From the NCBI GenBank assembly GCA_947627275.1, contig CANQVK010000007.1, forward strand, positions 1 through 64,000: DNA of 64,000 nt, given 5' to 3'. The notes beneath the pieces are model-generated. The model had not been told where the DNA came from. It saw only the letters and a list, made by a program, of their open reading frames with translations, and ran no database searches. The position numbers were made by a program, and so were the translations under genes. This document shows positions 11,435-18,538 of this stretch, piece by piece. The stretch's first letter is position 1; every line of letters begins with the position of its first letter. This DNA is from an uncultured Ruminococcus sp. Its GTDB lineage: Bacteria; Bacillota; Clostridia; Oscillospirales; Ruminococcaceae.

Positions 11435-11902
11435 ATGAAGAAGATAAACAGAACTGACTTATTGATTTTTATTGTTTCAGCAGAGCTTGCAGGAGCTGTT
11501 TCTGCATTGCTTTCAGGCGGATTCGGCAGCTTTTATGCCGAGCTTACTAAACCGCCTTTTTCTCCGCCGGGGTGGATATTTCCCGTTGTATGGGCTGTTT
11601 TATACGCGCTTATGGGAATTTCTGCTTACATTGTCTACAGCAGTGAAAGCTATTCCCGAAAGACGGCTTTGGGAGTTTATATAGCGCAGCTTGCGGTGAA
11701 TTTTTCTTGGAGCATAATTTTCTTCAGATTCAAGCTCCTGAATGCTGCTGCGGTAACGGCTGTTATTCTGGCGATACTTGTGGGTATCATGATATACTGT
11801 TTCGGACGCATACGAAAGTCAGCCGGACTTATAAACATACCTTATCTGTTGTGGAGCGTATATGCGTCATATCTTGCGATCGGTACGGCACTTCTTAATT
11901 AA
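11435..11902 (+). CDS. TspO/MBR family membrane protein
   Basis: A 155-residue protein with five predicted transmembrane helices, of the TspO / peripheral benzodiazepine receptor family, which binds porphyrins and related ligands in the membrane. The signature is strong: AELTKPPFSPPGWIFPVVW followed by YALMGISAYIVY, then LAVNFSWSIIFFRFKLLNAA in helix 3 and LLWSVYASYLAIGTALLN at the end. The ATG at 11435 follows GAGGTG; an in-frame TTG further upstream has no binding site. The role in this organism cannot be told from context. Confidence 0.9.
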   Translation: MKKINRTDLLIFIVSAELAGAVSALLSGGFGSFYAELTKPPFSPPGWIFPVVWAVLYALMGISAYIVYSSESYSRKTALGVYIAQLAVNFSWSIIFFRFKLLNAAAVTAVILAILVGIMIYCFGRIRKSAGLINIPYLLWSVYASYLAIGTALLN

Positions 11903-11904
11903 TA

Positions 11905-12017
11905 GACTTCCTCGGAAACTAACGCACACCGTCTGTAAAATTTTTTGCCATATAGCTGCGTTGAACATCCTCGACAGGCGACAGCATGTCTTGCGTGGTT
12001 CTTCTTGCATCGAGTAT
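11905..12017. repeat. Possible decayed hairpin-repeat remnant
   Basis: The stretch ends GCATCGAGTATA, like the outer end of subfamily B, and begins shortly after the tspO stop with TAGACTTCCTC. Internal similarity is weak. It is listed because it abuts a clear repeat at 12020 and holds no gene. Confidence 0.35.
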
Positions 12018-12019
12018 AT

Positions 12020-12183
12020 TATACTTCCCTCTACTGCAAATCCAAACAATGCTGCTGATATAATTTCTGTCACTCTGCGTCAGAAATCCTCACCATACAG
12101 CAAGTATGCTTTCGGTTTTCTTCCTTGATTGACGAAAATTCTATTCATCATTTTTATTTGGATTTGCAATAGAGGAAAGTATA
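12020..12183 (+). repeat. Hairpin repeat, subfamily C (164 bp)
   Basis: Inverted ends of about 27 bp (TATACTTCCCTCTACTGCAA against the complement of the right end, with about two mismatches) and an apex CATAC-AGCAA-GTATG. Size, end pattern TATACT...CTATTGCAAA and apex match subfamilies A and B, while the arm sequences differ. Confidence 0.8.
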
Positions 12184-12213
12184 TAAGGCAAAAAAATTTC
12201 CAATAATTTATCA

Positions 12214-12242
12214 TTGATTTAACGAGAAGTTTGTGCTATAAT
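12214..12242 (+). promoter_or_regulatory. Promoter of the 16-codon peptide unit
   Basis: TTGATT at 12214-12219 and TATAAT at 12237-12242, 17-bp spacing. Transcription would start near 12249 and end at the terminator at 12401-12439, a transcript of about 190 nt. Confidence 0.75.
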
Positions 12243-12326
12243 AAAATTATCCCAAGAGGGGAAATAAAATCGACGCAAAAGAATGTGCGCAGTCCTTGCG
12301 CGGCGATGAATTTGGAGGTACTTAAT

Positions 12327-12377
12327 ATGTGTAATCTTTGGAAAATGCTCTGCGACCTGTTTAAGTGCTGCAGATAA
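12327..12377 (+). CDS. Candidate 16-residue Cys-rich peptide
   Basis: The sequence MCNLWKMLCDLFKCCR followed by TAA is preceded by a strong ribosome binding site (GGAGG at 12314-12318, 8 bases from the ATG). It is the only plausible coding content of a complete transcription unit with its own promoter and terminator. The peptide is amphipathic, with four Cys and alternating bulky hydrophobic and charged residues. I do not recognise it. It could be a secreted or membrane-active peptide, a leader peptide or a small regulatory protein. The transcript could also act as an RNA: a GCGCA/TGCGC hairpin lies in its 5' part near 12287. Confidence 0.55.
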   Translation: MCNLWKMLCDLFKCCR

Positions 12378-12400
12378 ACATTAAGCTTTGATGATGAAAA

Positions 12401-12439
12401 ACGACCCGATAGGATACTGTTCCTGTCGGGTCGTTTTTT
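12401..12439. terminator. Bidirectional terminator
   Basis: ACGACCCGA (12401-12409) pairs with TCGGGTCGT (12425-12433), followed by a run of six T on the plus strand and preceded by a run of A that serves as the U tract on the minus strand. It ends the peptide unit and the convergent flavoprotein gene. Confidence 0.9.
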
Positions 12440-12440
12440 A

Positions 12441-13130
12441 TTATTTCCACGGACGTTTATTTCCCGTCCAGCCTTTGGTTTCCCAGTATTTTTTATCAGC
12501 CTCGTTAAAGCCGTTTTTTTGCATTTGCCGCATAATGGCAAAGAAGAGCTTTGTTTTGAGAGTTGGTTTGACGCGGTTTTCTTTAGCGGCTATCTTTCGT
12601 GCAAGAGCGTCAATATCTTTTTCAATTTTATTTTTTCTTTTTAGGCTTACTTTATCCCATGAAACTTCTCTTACAGCAAGACCGTATTTGTAGGTTTTGG
12701 CAATTCCCCAGAAAAAAGTACTGTCAGCCATGTCTTTGTTGGTGCTTTTCATTCCGGCGCCGGCGGCTGTTGAGATACATACGGCTTGCTTTGAGAACAT
12801 TTTTTCTTCGGGACGATGTACCATCCAACGCCAACCGTAATGATCAAGGAAAGACTTCATTGCGCCTGTTGAGTGATAAACATAGACGGGGCTTGCAAGT
12901 ATTATCAAATCAGCATTGTCAATCGCCCTCGTCAGCGGAAGAAGCTTTTCATAGTGGGGGCATTCAGTTTCAGATTTTTGAAAGCACGTACAGCATCCAA
13001 GACAAAATTCTCCGAAGTCCCTCGGCAGGAAAAATTCTTCATATTCGCTTCCGAGTTTTTTTGCCAGCATTCTTGCAATATGGCAGGTTGAGCCGTTATG
13101 ACTTTGACCGTGTATTATTGCGATCTTCAT
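12441..13130 (-). CDS. NAD(P)H-dependent FMN reductase-like flavoprotein
   Basis: A 229-residue protein of the flavodoxin-fold NADPH-dependent FMN reductase group. The N-terminal phosphate-binding loop is IIHGQSHNGSTCHIARML, and the FMN-contact segments ADLIILASPVYVYHSTGAMK and AVCISTAAGAGM follow. A Cys-rich insert near residues 44-58 (FCLGCCTCFQKSETECP) is typical of the iron-sulfur flavoprotein-like clade but lacks the strict Isf cluster spacing. The C-terminal 70 residues are basic and helical. The start follows AAGGGGGAAATT. The substrate is unknown. Confidence 0.85.
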   Translation of the reverse strand: MKIAIIHGQSHNGSTCHIARMLAKKLGSEYEEFFLPRDFGEFCLGCCTCFQKSETECPHYEKLLPLTRAIDNADLIILASPVYVYHSTGAMKSFLDHYGWRWMVHRPEEKMFSKQAVCISTAAGAGMKSTNKDMADSTFFWGIAKTYKYGLAVREVSWDKVSLKRKNKIEKDIDALARKIAAKENRVKPTLKTKLFFAIMRQMQKNGFNEADKKYWETKGWTGNKRPWK

Positions 13131-13166
13131 AATTTCCCCCTTATAGGTCTATAATCTGATTTGTAA

Positions 13167-13300
13167 ATTATAGTGAACGTCAAAATAAATTTGAAGTTCA
13201 CTATAATTTTGATTTTAATTGCCTCGCACATTCGCTCACTAACGTTCGCTACGTGCGGCTCGGCAAATAGCAAACGCCAAAATATTTTGTCGTTTGCTAT
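13167..13300. repeat. Compound inverted-repeat region
   Basis: Two separate perfect hairpins flank a GC-richer centre: ATTATAGTGAAC (13167-13178) with GTTCACTATAAT (13196-13207), and ATAGCAAACG (13267-13276) with CGTTTGCTAT (13291-13300). The centre holds repeated CGCTCACTAACGTTCGCTACG-like words. It lies upstream of the flavoprotein gene, so the first hairpin may overlap its promoter. No gene is present. Confidence 0.65.
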
Positions 13301-13315
13301 AATTGCAGTAGTATA

Positions 13316-13475
13316 TATACTAAACGCTATAGCAAATCACGCATATCTGACAGCATATTTTACACACAGCGTCGTTGTCGTCCTTGCCATACGACAGTAT
13401 GCCTGCGTCCTCCGCCTTGCTATGTGCAAAATCTGCTTGTCATTTATTGCGCGTTTTGCTATAGCGTTTAGTATA
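13316..13475 (-). repeat. Hairpin repeat, subfamily A, copy 2 (160 bp)
   Basis: Same length and ends as copy 1, in the opposite orientation, and nearly identical over its length. It lies just downstream of rnfB and could act as the 3' boundary of the rnf transcript, since no separate terminator is seen there. Confidence 0.9.
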
Positions 13476-13503
13476 GATGAGAAATATTTCAATTAAAGGC
13501 GGA

Positions 13504-14283
13504 TCAGTGAATTGCTTTTACCGGACACGCATCTTTGCAGATACCGCAGCTTGTGCATTTTTCATAGTCTATCACAGCATGGGCATTTTCGACTTTTATT
13601 GCGCCGTTAGGGCACTTACGTTCGCACATCTTACAGCCTATACAGCCGTTCGAGCAAGCGAGTTTTGTTGCTTTTCCGTTAGCCTCGGAGGAACAAAGTA
13701 CGTCTACGGTTTTGGCTTTAGGCTTTATAGATATAAGTTTATTGGGGCACACTGCCGCACATTGTCCGCACGCTCCGCACAACGAGGGAATGACTTTTGC
13801 TAAACCGTTTTCGATTTTTATGGCGTCATGTTCGCATATTGCGGCACAGTCTCCCAAACCGATACAGCCGTATTTACAAAGACCGTTTCCGCCGTAAAAT
13901 CTCTTTACTGCTTTACATGACTGAACTCCGTCAAAATCAAACTGTGTTTTTGTTGCATTACAATCTCCGTTGCAATGAACAACAGCAGTCATAGGAACTA
14001 CGTCCGCCGCCGAAGTGCCCAGTATCTCAGCGATCTTTGCAGCAGCGCCACTTCCTCCGGGACGGCACAGATTAGTTGGCGCACCGCTGTTTACGACAGC
14101 GTCCGCATAGTCCGCACATCCTGCAAAGCCACATGCTCCGCAGTTTGCCTGAGGGAGAGCTTCGCTGATTTTCTCGATACGTTCATCGACCTCAACGTGA
14201 AATATTTTAGAAGCGACAGTGAGAAGCACTCCTGCAAGGATTCCGCAAACTCCCAAAATAAGAGCGGGTATCAGGTATGTCAT
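13504..14283 (-). CDS. rnfB: Rnf complex ferredoxin-like subunit RnfB
   Basis: A 259-residue subunit of the ferredoxin:NAD+ oxidoreductase Rnf, which couples electron transfer to Na+ or H+ export. A single N-terminal membrane helix (LIPALILGVCGILAGVLL) is followed by the Fe-S domain ANCGACGFAGCADYADAV and then ferredoxin-type CxxCxxCxxxCP clusters (CKYGCIGLGDCAAIC, CGACGQCAAVCP, CIGCKMCERKCP, CTSCGICKDACP). RnfB is the likely entry point for electrons from reduced ferredoxin. It is the last gene of rnfCDGEAB, 12 bp after rnfA. Confidence 0.95.
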   Translation of the reverse strand: MTYLIPALILGVCGILAGVLLTVASKIFHVEVDERIEKISEALPQANCGACGFAGCADYADAVVNSGAPTNLCRPGGSGAAAKIAEILGTSAADVVPMTAVVHCNGDCNATKTQFDFDGVQSCKAVKRFYGGNGLCKYGCIGLGDCAAICEHDAIKIENGLAKVIPSLCGACGQCAAVCPNKLISIKPKAKTVDVLCSSEANGKATKLACSNGCIGCKMCERKCPNGAIKVENAHAVIDYEKCTSCGICKDACPVKAIH

Positions 14284-14295
14284 ATCCGCACCTCC

Positions 14296-14874
14296 TTAGC
14301 TAAAAAGTCCCGAAAAGCCCATAAAGCTTACGGAAACGATCGAAGCCGCCGCAAGGGTAGCGGGGACGCCATTGAATGTCTCGGGAATATCGGCATATTC
14401 AAGCTTTTTGCGCACGCCTGAAAAAATCACAAGTGCAAGCATAAATCCTAATCCTCCGCCAAGAGCGTTTACGATTGACTGAATAAAACCATAGCCGTTG
14501 TCAATGTTGAGAACTGTAACTCCGAGAACGGCGCAGTTTGTGGTGATAAGCGGCAGATACACACCCAACGACTTATAAAGCGGCGGCAGCATTTTCTTTA
14601 AAGCAATTTCCACAAGCTGAACAAACAAAGCTATAACAAGAATAAACACGACCGTATCGAAGTATTCCAATCCGTTCGGAACAAGTATTCCGTGGTGTAT
14701 CGGGTATGTGACGATAGTCGCGCATATCATAACGAATGTAACGGCTATTCCCATTCCCGAAGCGCTGTCAAGCTTTTTGGAAACTCCCAGAAAAGGGCAT
14801 ATTCCCATAAATTTTGAAAGCACAAAGTTATCCGTAAGCATTGCCGAAAGAAGTATGACACCTAAGGTTTTCAT
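14296..14874 (-). CDS. rnfA: Rnf complex membrane subunit RnfA
   Basis: A 192-residue integral membrane subunit with six helices. The family hallmark NFVLSKFMGICPFLGVSKK near the N-terminus contains the conserved Cys that in characterised Rnf/Nqr complexes holds an intramembrane iron site with RnfE. The later half mirrors RnfE with LPLITTNCAVLGVTVLN. Its ATG overlaps the rnfE stop (ATGA), indicating coupled translation. Confidence 0.96.
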   Translation of the reverse strand: MKTLGVILLSAMLTDNFVLSKFMGICPFLGVSKKLDSASGMGIAVTFVMICATIVTYPIHHGILVPNGLEYFDTVVFILVIALFVQLVEIALKKMLPPLYKSLGVYLPLITTNCAVLGVTVLNIDNGYGFIQSIVNALGGGLGFMLALVIFSGVRKKLEYADIPETFNGVPATLAAASIVSVSFMGFSGLFS

Positions 14875-15596
14875 GAGGCTTTCTCCTCCTTTTTATCGCA
14901 TTTTCCCGACATCGGGCAGTTATCGCAGCCACCGCACTCGATTTCCTGCGGCGGTTTTCTGTTTGCAAGCTTGTTTACCATTGCGATTATCATGCCAAGC
15001 GTAAAAAATCCTCCTGCGGGCATAATAAACAGAAGCATCGGATTGTCTCTTATAAATGGGATAGAAATTGGTTGCCAGTCGTCTATGCCGACCAGTTGCC
15101 CGAGCCCCGCAAGCCATTGTCCGGAGCCGATTATTTCACGGACAGAACCCATTATAAAAAGCGCAAGGGTAAATCCAAGACCCATGCCTATTGCATCGCA
15201 AGCAGAAGCTATTACGTTGTTTTTGCTTGCGAACATTTCTGCACGTCCAAAAATAATGCAGTTTACGGTTATGAGCGTAAGATAAATTCCGAGACTTTCG
15301 TAAAGAGGCGGAACGAAGCCTTCAAGCAGGAAGCCGACAAGCGTTACAAAGCTTGCGATGATAACGATAAATGCAGGAATGCGCACCTTATCAGGAATAA
15401 TTTTTCTCAGAGCCGATATTACGATGTTTGAGCCAAGGAGTACAAATGTAGTTGCAAGTCCCATGCCGATACCGTTGCTTGCCTGCGTTGTAACGGCAAG
15501 CGTGGGACACATGCCGAGAAGCATCACAAGCGTTGGATTTTCCTTAATGATACCTTTGGAAATTTCTTTTATAAGGGGAGTTTTATTTTCCGCCAT
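14871..15596 (-). CDS. rnfE: Rnf complex membrane subunit RnfE
   Basis: A 241-residue partner of RnfA with the same fold: NPTLVMLLGMCPTLAVTTQA at the N-terminus and YLTLITVNCIIFGRAEMFAS in the second half. The protein ends with a soluble tail of about 25 residues containing four Cys (ECGGCDNCPMSGKC), absent from the short proteobacterial proteins and able in principle to bind metal. The start overlaps the end of rnfG and follows AAGGAGGCGATTTTAA. Confidence 0.95.
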   Translation of the reverse strand: MAENKTPLIKEISKGIIKENPTLVMLLGMCPTLAVTTQASNGIGMGLATTFVLLGSNIVISALRKIIPDKVRIPAFIVIIASFVTLVGFLLEGFVPPLYESLGIYLTLITVNCIIFGRAEMFASKNNVIASACDAIGMGLGFTLALFIMGSVREIIGSGQWLAGLGQLVGIDDWQPISIPFIRDNPMLLFIMPAGGFFTLGMIIAMVNKLANRKPPQEIECGGCDNCPMSGKCDKKEEKAS

Positions 15597-16116
15597 TTAA
15601 AATCGCCTCCTTATTTTCAGTGTACACTTTTAACGCCGTATCAACGGCGTTTTTCATTCCCTTAGAGGAGAAGGTCGCACCGCTGATGGCGTCGAGCGGA
15701 ACATCCGGATCTGTCGCGCCGTAAAACTGTTCGCGGAAATCAGCTTCGTCGCGAACCTTTGAACCAAGTCCGGGAGTTTCGCCCAAGGAAACAAATTCTA
15801 TACCCGAAACTGCTCCGTTCTCGTCGATACCCACAAGGATATTTATACCGTCTTTTGAGTAGCCGTCTGCCGATACCTGAACGGCGGTTTTTCCGTCCGA
15901 AGTAACGGCGATCGCCTGTACAGAATCCTCTCCGAAGTTATCTTCAATAAGAACGCTTTCCGTTTTACCGAAAAGCGCTTCAACGCTTGCGTTGAAGCGG
16001 AGCGATTTCTGTTCAGCAATATTTTCTTTAGTCAGCTCGTGAGCAAAGACAAGCAAAAGCGATGCAATAACGCATATTACAGTCAGTACTACCGGCGGCT
16101 TTATGTTATCCTTCAT
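15583..16116 (-). CDS. rnfG: Rnf complex FMN-binding subunit RnfG
   Basis: A 177-residue protein with one N-terminal membrane anchor (VVLTVICVIASLLLVFAHEL) and an extracytoplasmic FMN-binding domain. The covalent-flavin motif S(T/A)GAT(S/T) appears as DAISGATFSSKGM near residues 148-160, where the Thr would carry FMN. SLGETPGLGSKV is the other conserved block. ATG 16116 is used because AAAGGAGGC lies just upstream; this overlaps rnfD by 11 bp. Confidence 0.94.
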   Translation of the reverse strand: MKDNIKPPVVLTVICVIASLLLVFAHELTKENIAEQKSLRFNASVEALFGKTESVLIEDNFGEDSVQAIAVTSDGKTAVQVSADGYSKDGINILVGIDENGAVSGIEFVSLGETPGLGSKVRDEADFREQFYGATDPDVPLDAISGATFSSKGMKNAVDTALKVYTENKEAILNGGK

Positions 16117-17053
16117 TTTTTTCAGCCTCCTTTGCACCGAAAACCTTTGTTCGTGTGAGCTGCTCGATATATGGAGTAAGCACGTTCATAAGAAGTATAG
16201 AGAACGACACGCCCTCTGGGAACGTTCCGAAATGGCGTATAACAAACGTGATGATTCCGCAGCCTAAGCCGAATACGATTTTTCCCTTTTTAGAAATAGG
16301 CGTTGTTGCGTAATCGGTCGCCATGAAGAACGCTCCGAGAAAAACACCGCCTGCAAGTATCTGATAAAGCGGATCGTCGCCGGCAATAAACGACAGAAGC
16401 GCAAGACTTCCTATAAATGACAGGGGAGCGGCAAGGCTTATTATCTTTCTTGCTGCAAGGTAAAGTCCGCCTGCAAGAAGCGCCAATGCGCACGTTTCGC
16501 CGATGCAGCCGCCGACATTCCCGAGGAATAGATCAAGGTATGAGGGAAGCTCCGAACCCTTTTCGAGAGCCAGCGGAGTTGCTCCCGTTATAGCGTCAGC
16601 GGTTTCCTCACGCCAGAAAAACGGTACGACCCAATGAGTCATAGCGGAGGGAAAGCTTACCATCAGCACGATTCGTGCGGTAATAGCCGGGTTTGCAAAG
16701 TTCTGACCGAGTCCGCCGAAAAGCTGTTTAACTACGGCTATAGCCGTAAATGAACCTATTACAGCCATCCAAAGGGGGAGAGTAACGGGGAGGTTCATTG
16801 CAAGGAGCATTCCCGTAACGACTGCCGAAAGGTCGCCTATTGTGTTTTCACGCTTCATAAGCTTTCGGCACAAAAACTCAAAAAGCACACAGCTTCCTAT
16901 ACATACGGCTGTTAGCAGAAGCGCGCGTAAACCGAACAGTACGCAACCTGCCGCAAGTGCGGGTAAAAGAGCAATGCAGACATTCAGCATTATTAACGAT
17001 GTTTTTGTATAATTCTCGTCATGGGGAGACGGCGAAACGATAAGTTTGTTCAT
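16106..17053 (-). CDS. rnfD: Rnf complex membrane subunit RnfD
   Basis: A 315-residue integral membrane protein, homologous to NqrB, that carries the second covalent FMN. It begins MNKLIVSPSPHDENYTKTS and shows the flavinylation segment DAITGATPLALEKG, the early MLLAMNLPVTLPLWMAVIGS block and PISKKGKIVFGLGCGIITFV late in the protein. The ATG at 17053 is preceded by GAGGTGGAGT; an upstream ATG would overlap rnfC heavily in another frame. It starts 8 bp after the rnfC stop. Confidence 0.95.
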   Translation of the reverse strand: MNKLIVSPSPHDENYTKTSLIMLNVCIALLPALAAGCVLFGLRALLLTAVCIGSCVLFEFLCRKLMKRENTIGDLSAVVTGMLLAMNLPVTLPLWMAVIGSFTAIAVVKQLFGGLGQNFANPAITARIVLMVSFPSAMTHWVVPFFWREETADAITGATPLALEKGSELPSYLDLFLGNVGGCIGETCALALLAGGLYLAARKIISLAAPLSFIGSLALLSFIAGDDPLYQILAGGVFLGAFFMATDYATTPISKKGKIVFGLGCGIITFVIRHFGTFPEGVSFSILLMNVLTPYIEQLTRTKVFGAKEAEKNEG

Positions 17054-17061
17054 ACTCCACC

Positions 17062-18339
17062 TCACTTTCTCGGTATCAAAGCCTTGGCAAGCTGATTTGT
17101 TTCCGCTAATTTTCTGTTGGCAGGACAAACATATGTGCAGCTTCCGCAGTTCATGCACAGCATGACTTTAAGCGCTTTGAGATCGTCAATATCTTTAATT
17201 TTATATGCCTTGTCGATTTCAGCAGGCATAAGTCCAAGCGGGCAAACGTTTACACATCGTCCGCAGCGTATACATGCCGAGGTTTTCCGTTCGTCGTAAT
17301 GATTGAACGCCAGAAGAGCGTTAGTTGTTTTGACTACAGGCATATTTATATCGGGGATGCACATTCCCATCATCGGACCGCCCGAAATAAGCTTTTTTAT
17401 TGAATCAATATCAGTTTTGCAGAAATTAAGAATATCAATAAAAGGAGTTCCGACAGGGGCTAAGACATTTTTGGGTTCTCCAACAGCATTTCCGTCAACC
17501 GTGATACGCCTTGTAATAAATGGCATACCTGTTCTGGAATAACGGCAGAGAAAAGCCGCTGTTGAAATGTTCAGGACGATTACACCAACGTCAGACGGCA
17601 GCTTTCCCTCCTCAACGATCCGCCCTGTAGTGTTGTAGATTATTACTTTTTCCGCACCCTGAGGATATGAGGAGGGGAGGGTAACAATGTCGATAGTATC
17701 ATCGTTTTCAGCCATATTCTCGAATTTTTTTATTGCCTCGGGCTTGTTGGCTTCTACAGCTATTTTAGCGTTTTTTATTCCGAGTTTTTCCTTAACGAGC
17801 CGGATTCCGCAGAGTACGTCTTCGGTGTTTTCCATCATTTCACGATAATCGGCAGTTATGTATGGTTCGCATTCAGCAGCGTTTATTATAAGAGTATCAA
17901 TTTCGGTTTTGGGGTTGAGCTTGATATGCGTTGGGAAACCTGCGCCGCCCAGTCCGCATACTCCGCTTTCGCGTACAGCTTTGATGAAGCTTGCTTTATC
18001 GGTTATAACAGGCGGTTTAACCTCCTCTGAAATATCCTGCCGACCGTCGGTTTCAATTTCAACAGCCTTGCATACCGTTCCCGTAGGCGTCTGATAGTCG
18101 CTTATCGACGTGACTTTACCTGATACGGAAGAATGTATCGGAACGCTGAAAGGAGCGTCTGAATCTCCTATTTTCTGACCGACCTTTACAGTGTCGTCTG
18201 TTTTTATCATCAGCGTACACGGCGCTCCCATGTGCATTGACATGGGCAGCTTGATTTTATGAGGCAAAGGCAGACTTACGGTCGCGCAGTTTTCAGTATT
18301 TTTGCGGTGCTTCAGCCTTATACCGTTGAGCTTTTTCAT
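17062..18339 (-). CDS. rnfC: Rnf complex NADH-binding subunit RnfC
   Basis: A 425-residue peripheral subunit that binds NADH/FMN and passes electrons between NAD and the membrane subunits. It has a biotinyl-like N-terminal fold (LPLPHKIKLPMSMHMGAPC), the Gly-rich nucleotide loop RESGVCGLGGAGFPTHIKL, NAAECEPYITADYREM, and two 4Fe-4S motifs near the C-terminus (CIRCGRCVNVCP and CMNCGSCTYVCP). First gene of the operon, with AAGGAGG before the ATG. Confidence 0.96.
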   Translation of the reverse strand: MKKLNGIRLKHRKNTENCATVSLPLPHKIKLPMSMHMGAPCTLMIKTDDTVKVGQKIGDSDAPFSVPIHSSVSGKVTSISDYQTPTGTVCKAVEIETDGRQDISEEVKPPVITDKASFIKAVRESGVCGLGGAGFPTHIKLNPKTEIDTLIINAAECEPYITADYREMMENTEDVLCGIRLVKEKLGIKNAKIAVEANKPEAIKKFENMAENDDTIDIVTLPSSYPQGAEKVIIYNTTGRIVEEGKLPSDVGVIVLNISTAAFLCRYSRTGMPFITRRITVDGNAVGEPKNVLAPVGTPFIDILNFCKTDIDSIKKLISGGPMMGMCIPDINMPVVKTTNALLAFNHYDERKTSACIRCGRCVNVCPLGLMPAEIDKAYKIKDIDDLKALKVMLCMNCGSCTYVCPANRKLAETNQLAKALIPRK

Positions 18340-18405
18340 GAAAAACCTCCTTATATAAAAATCAATATTAATTTACAGAACATTTTCATGTACACACATA
18401 ATATA

Positions 18406-18434
18406 ATTATACTATGTTTTTGTTGATTTTGCAA
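18406..18434 (-). promoter_or_regulatory. Promoter of the rnf operon
   Basis: On the minus strand, TTGCAA (18434-18429) and TATAAT (18411-18406) with 17-bp spacing, giving a leader of about 60 nt to rnfC. It is divergent from the promoter at 18473. Confidence 0.8.
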
Positions 18435-18472
18435 TAGTTTTTTTGCATTTTGAAATTTTTTTCGGAAAAGAC

Positions 18473-18501
18473 TTTATTTTCATAAAAATATGTGTTATAA
18501 T
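18473..18501 (+). promoter_or_regulatory. Promoter of the carboxypeptidase-like gene
   Basis: TTTATT at 18473-18478 and TATAAT at 18496-18501 with 17-bp spacing, followed by TGAAAGGAAT before the ATG at 18539. Confidence 0.7.
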
Positions 18502-18538
18502 AAAAATGTATATTATTTTTTGAAAGGAATCTTTCCAA

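Noticed and set aside
13315-13496. Short frames reading ILNAIANHAYLTAYFTH and the like, recurring near 10321, 13173, 39187 and 54423
   Set aside because: They are translations of the subfamily A hairpin repeats, with no ribosome binding sites; their similarity reflects the DNA repeat, not a protein family.
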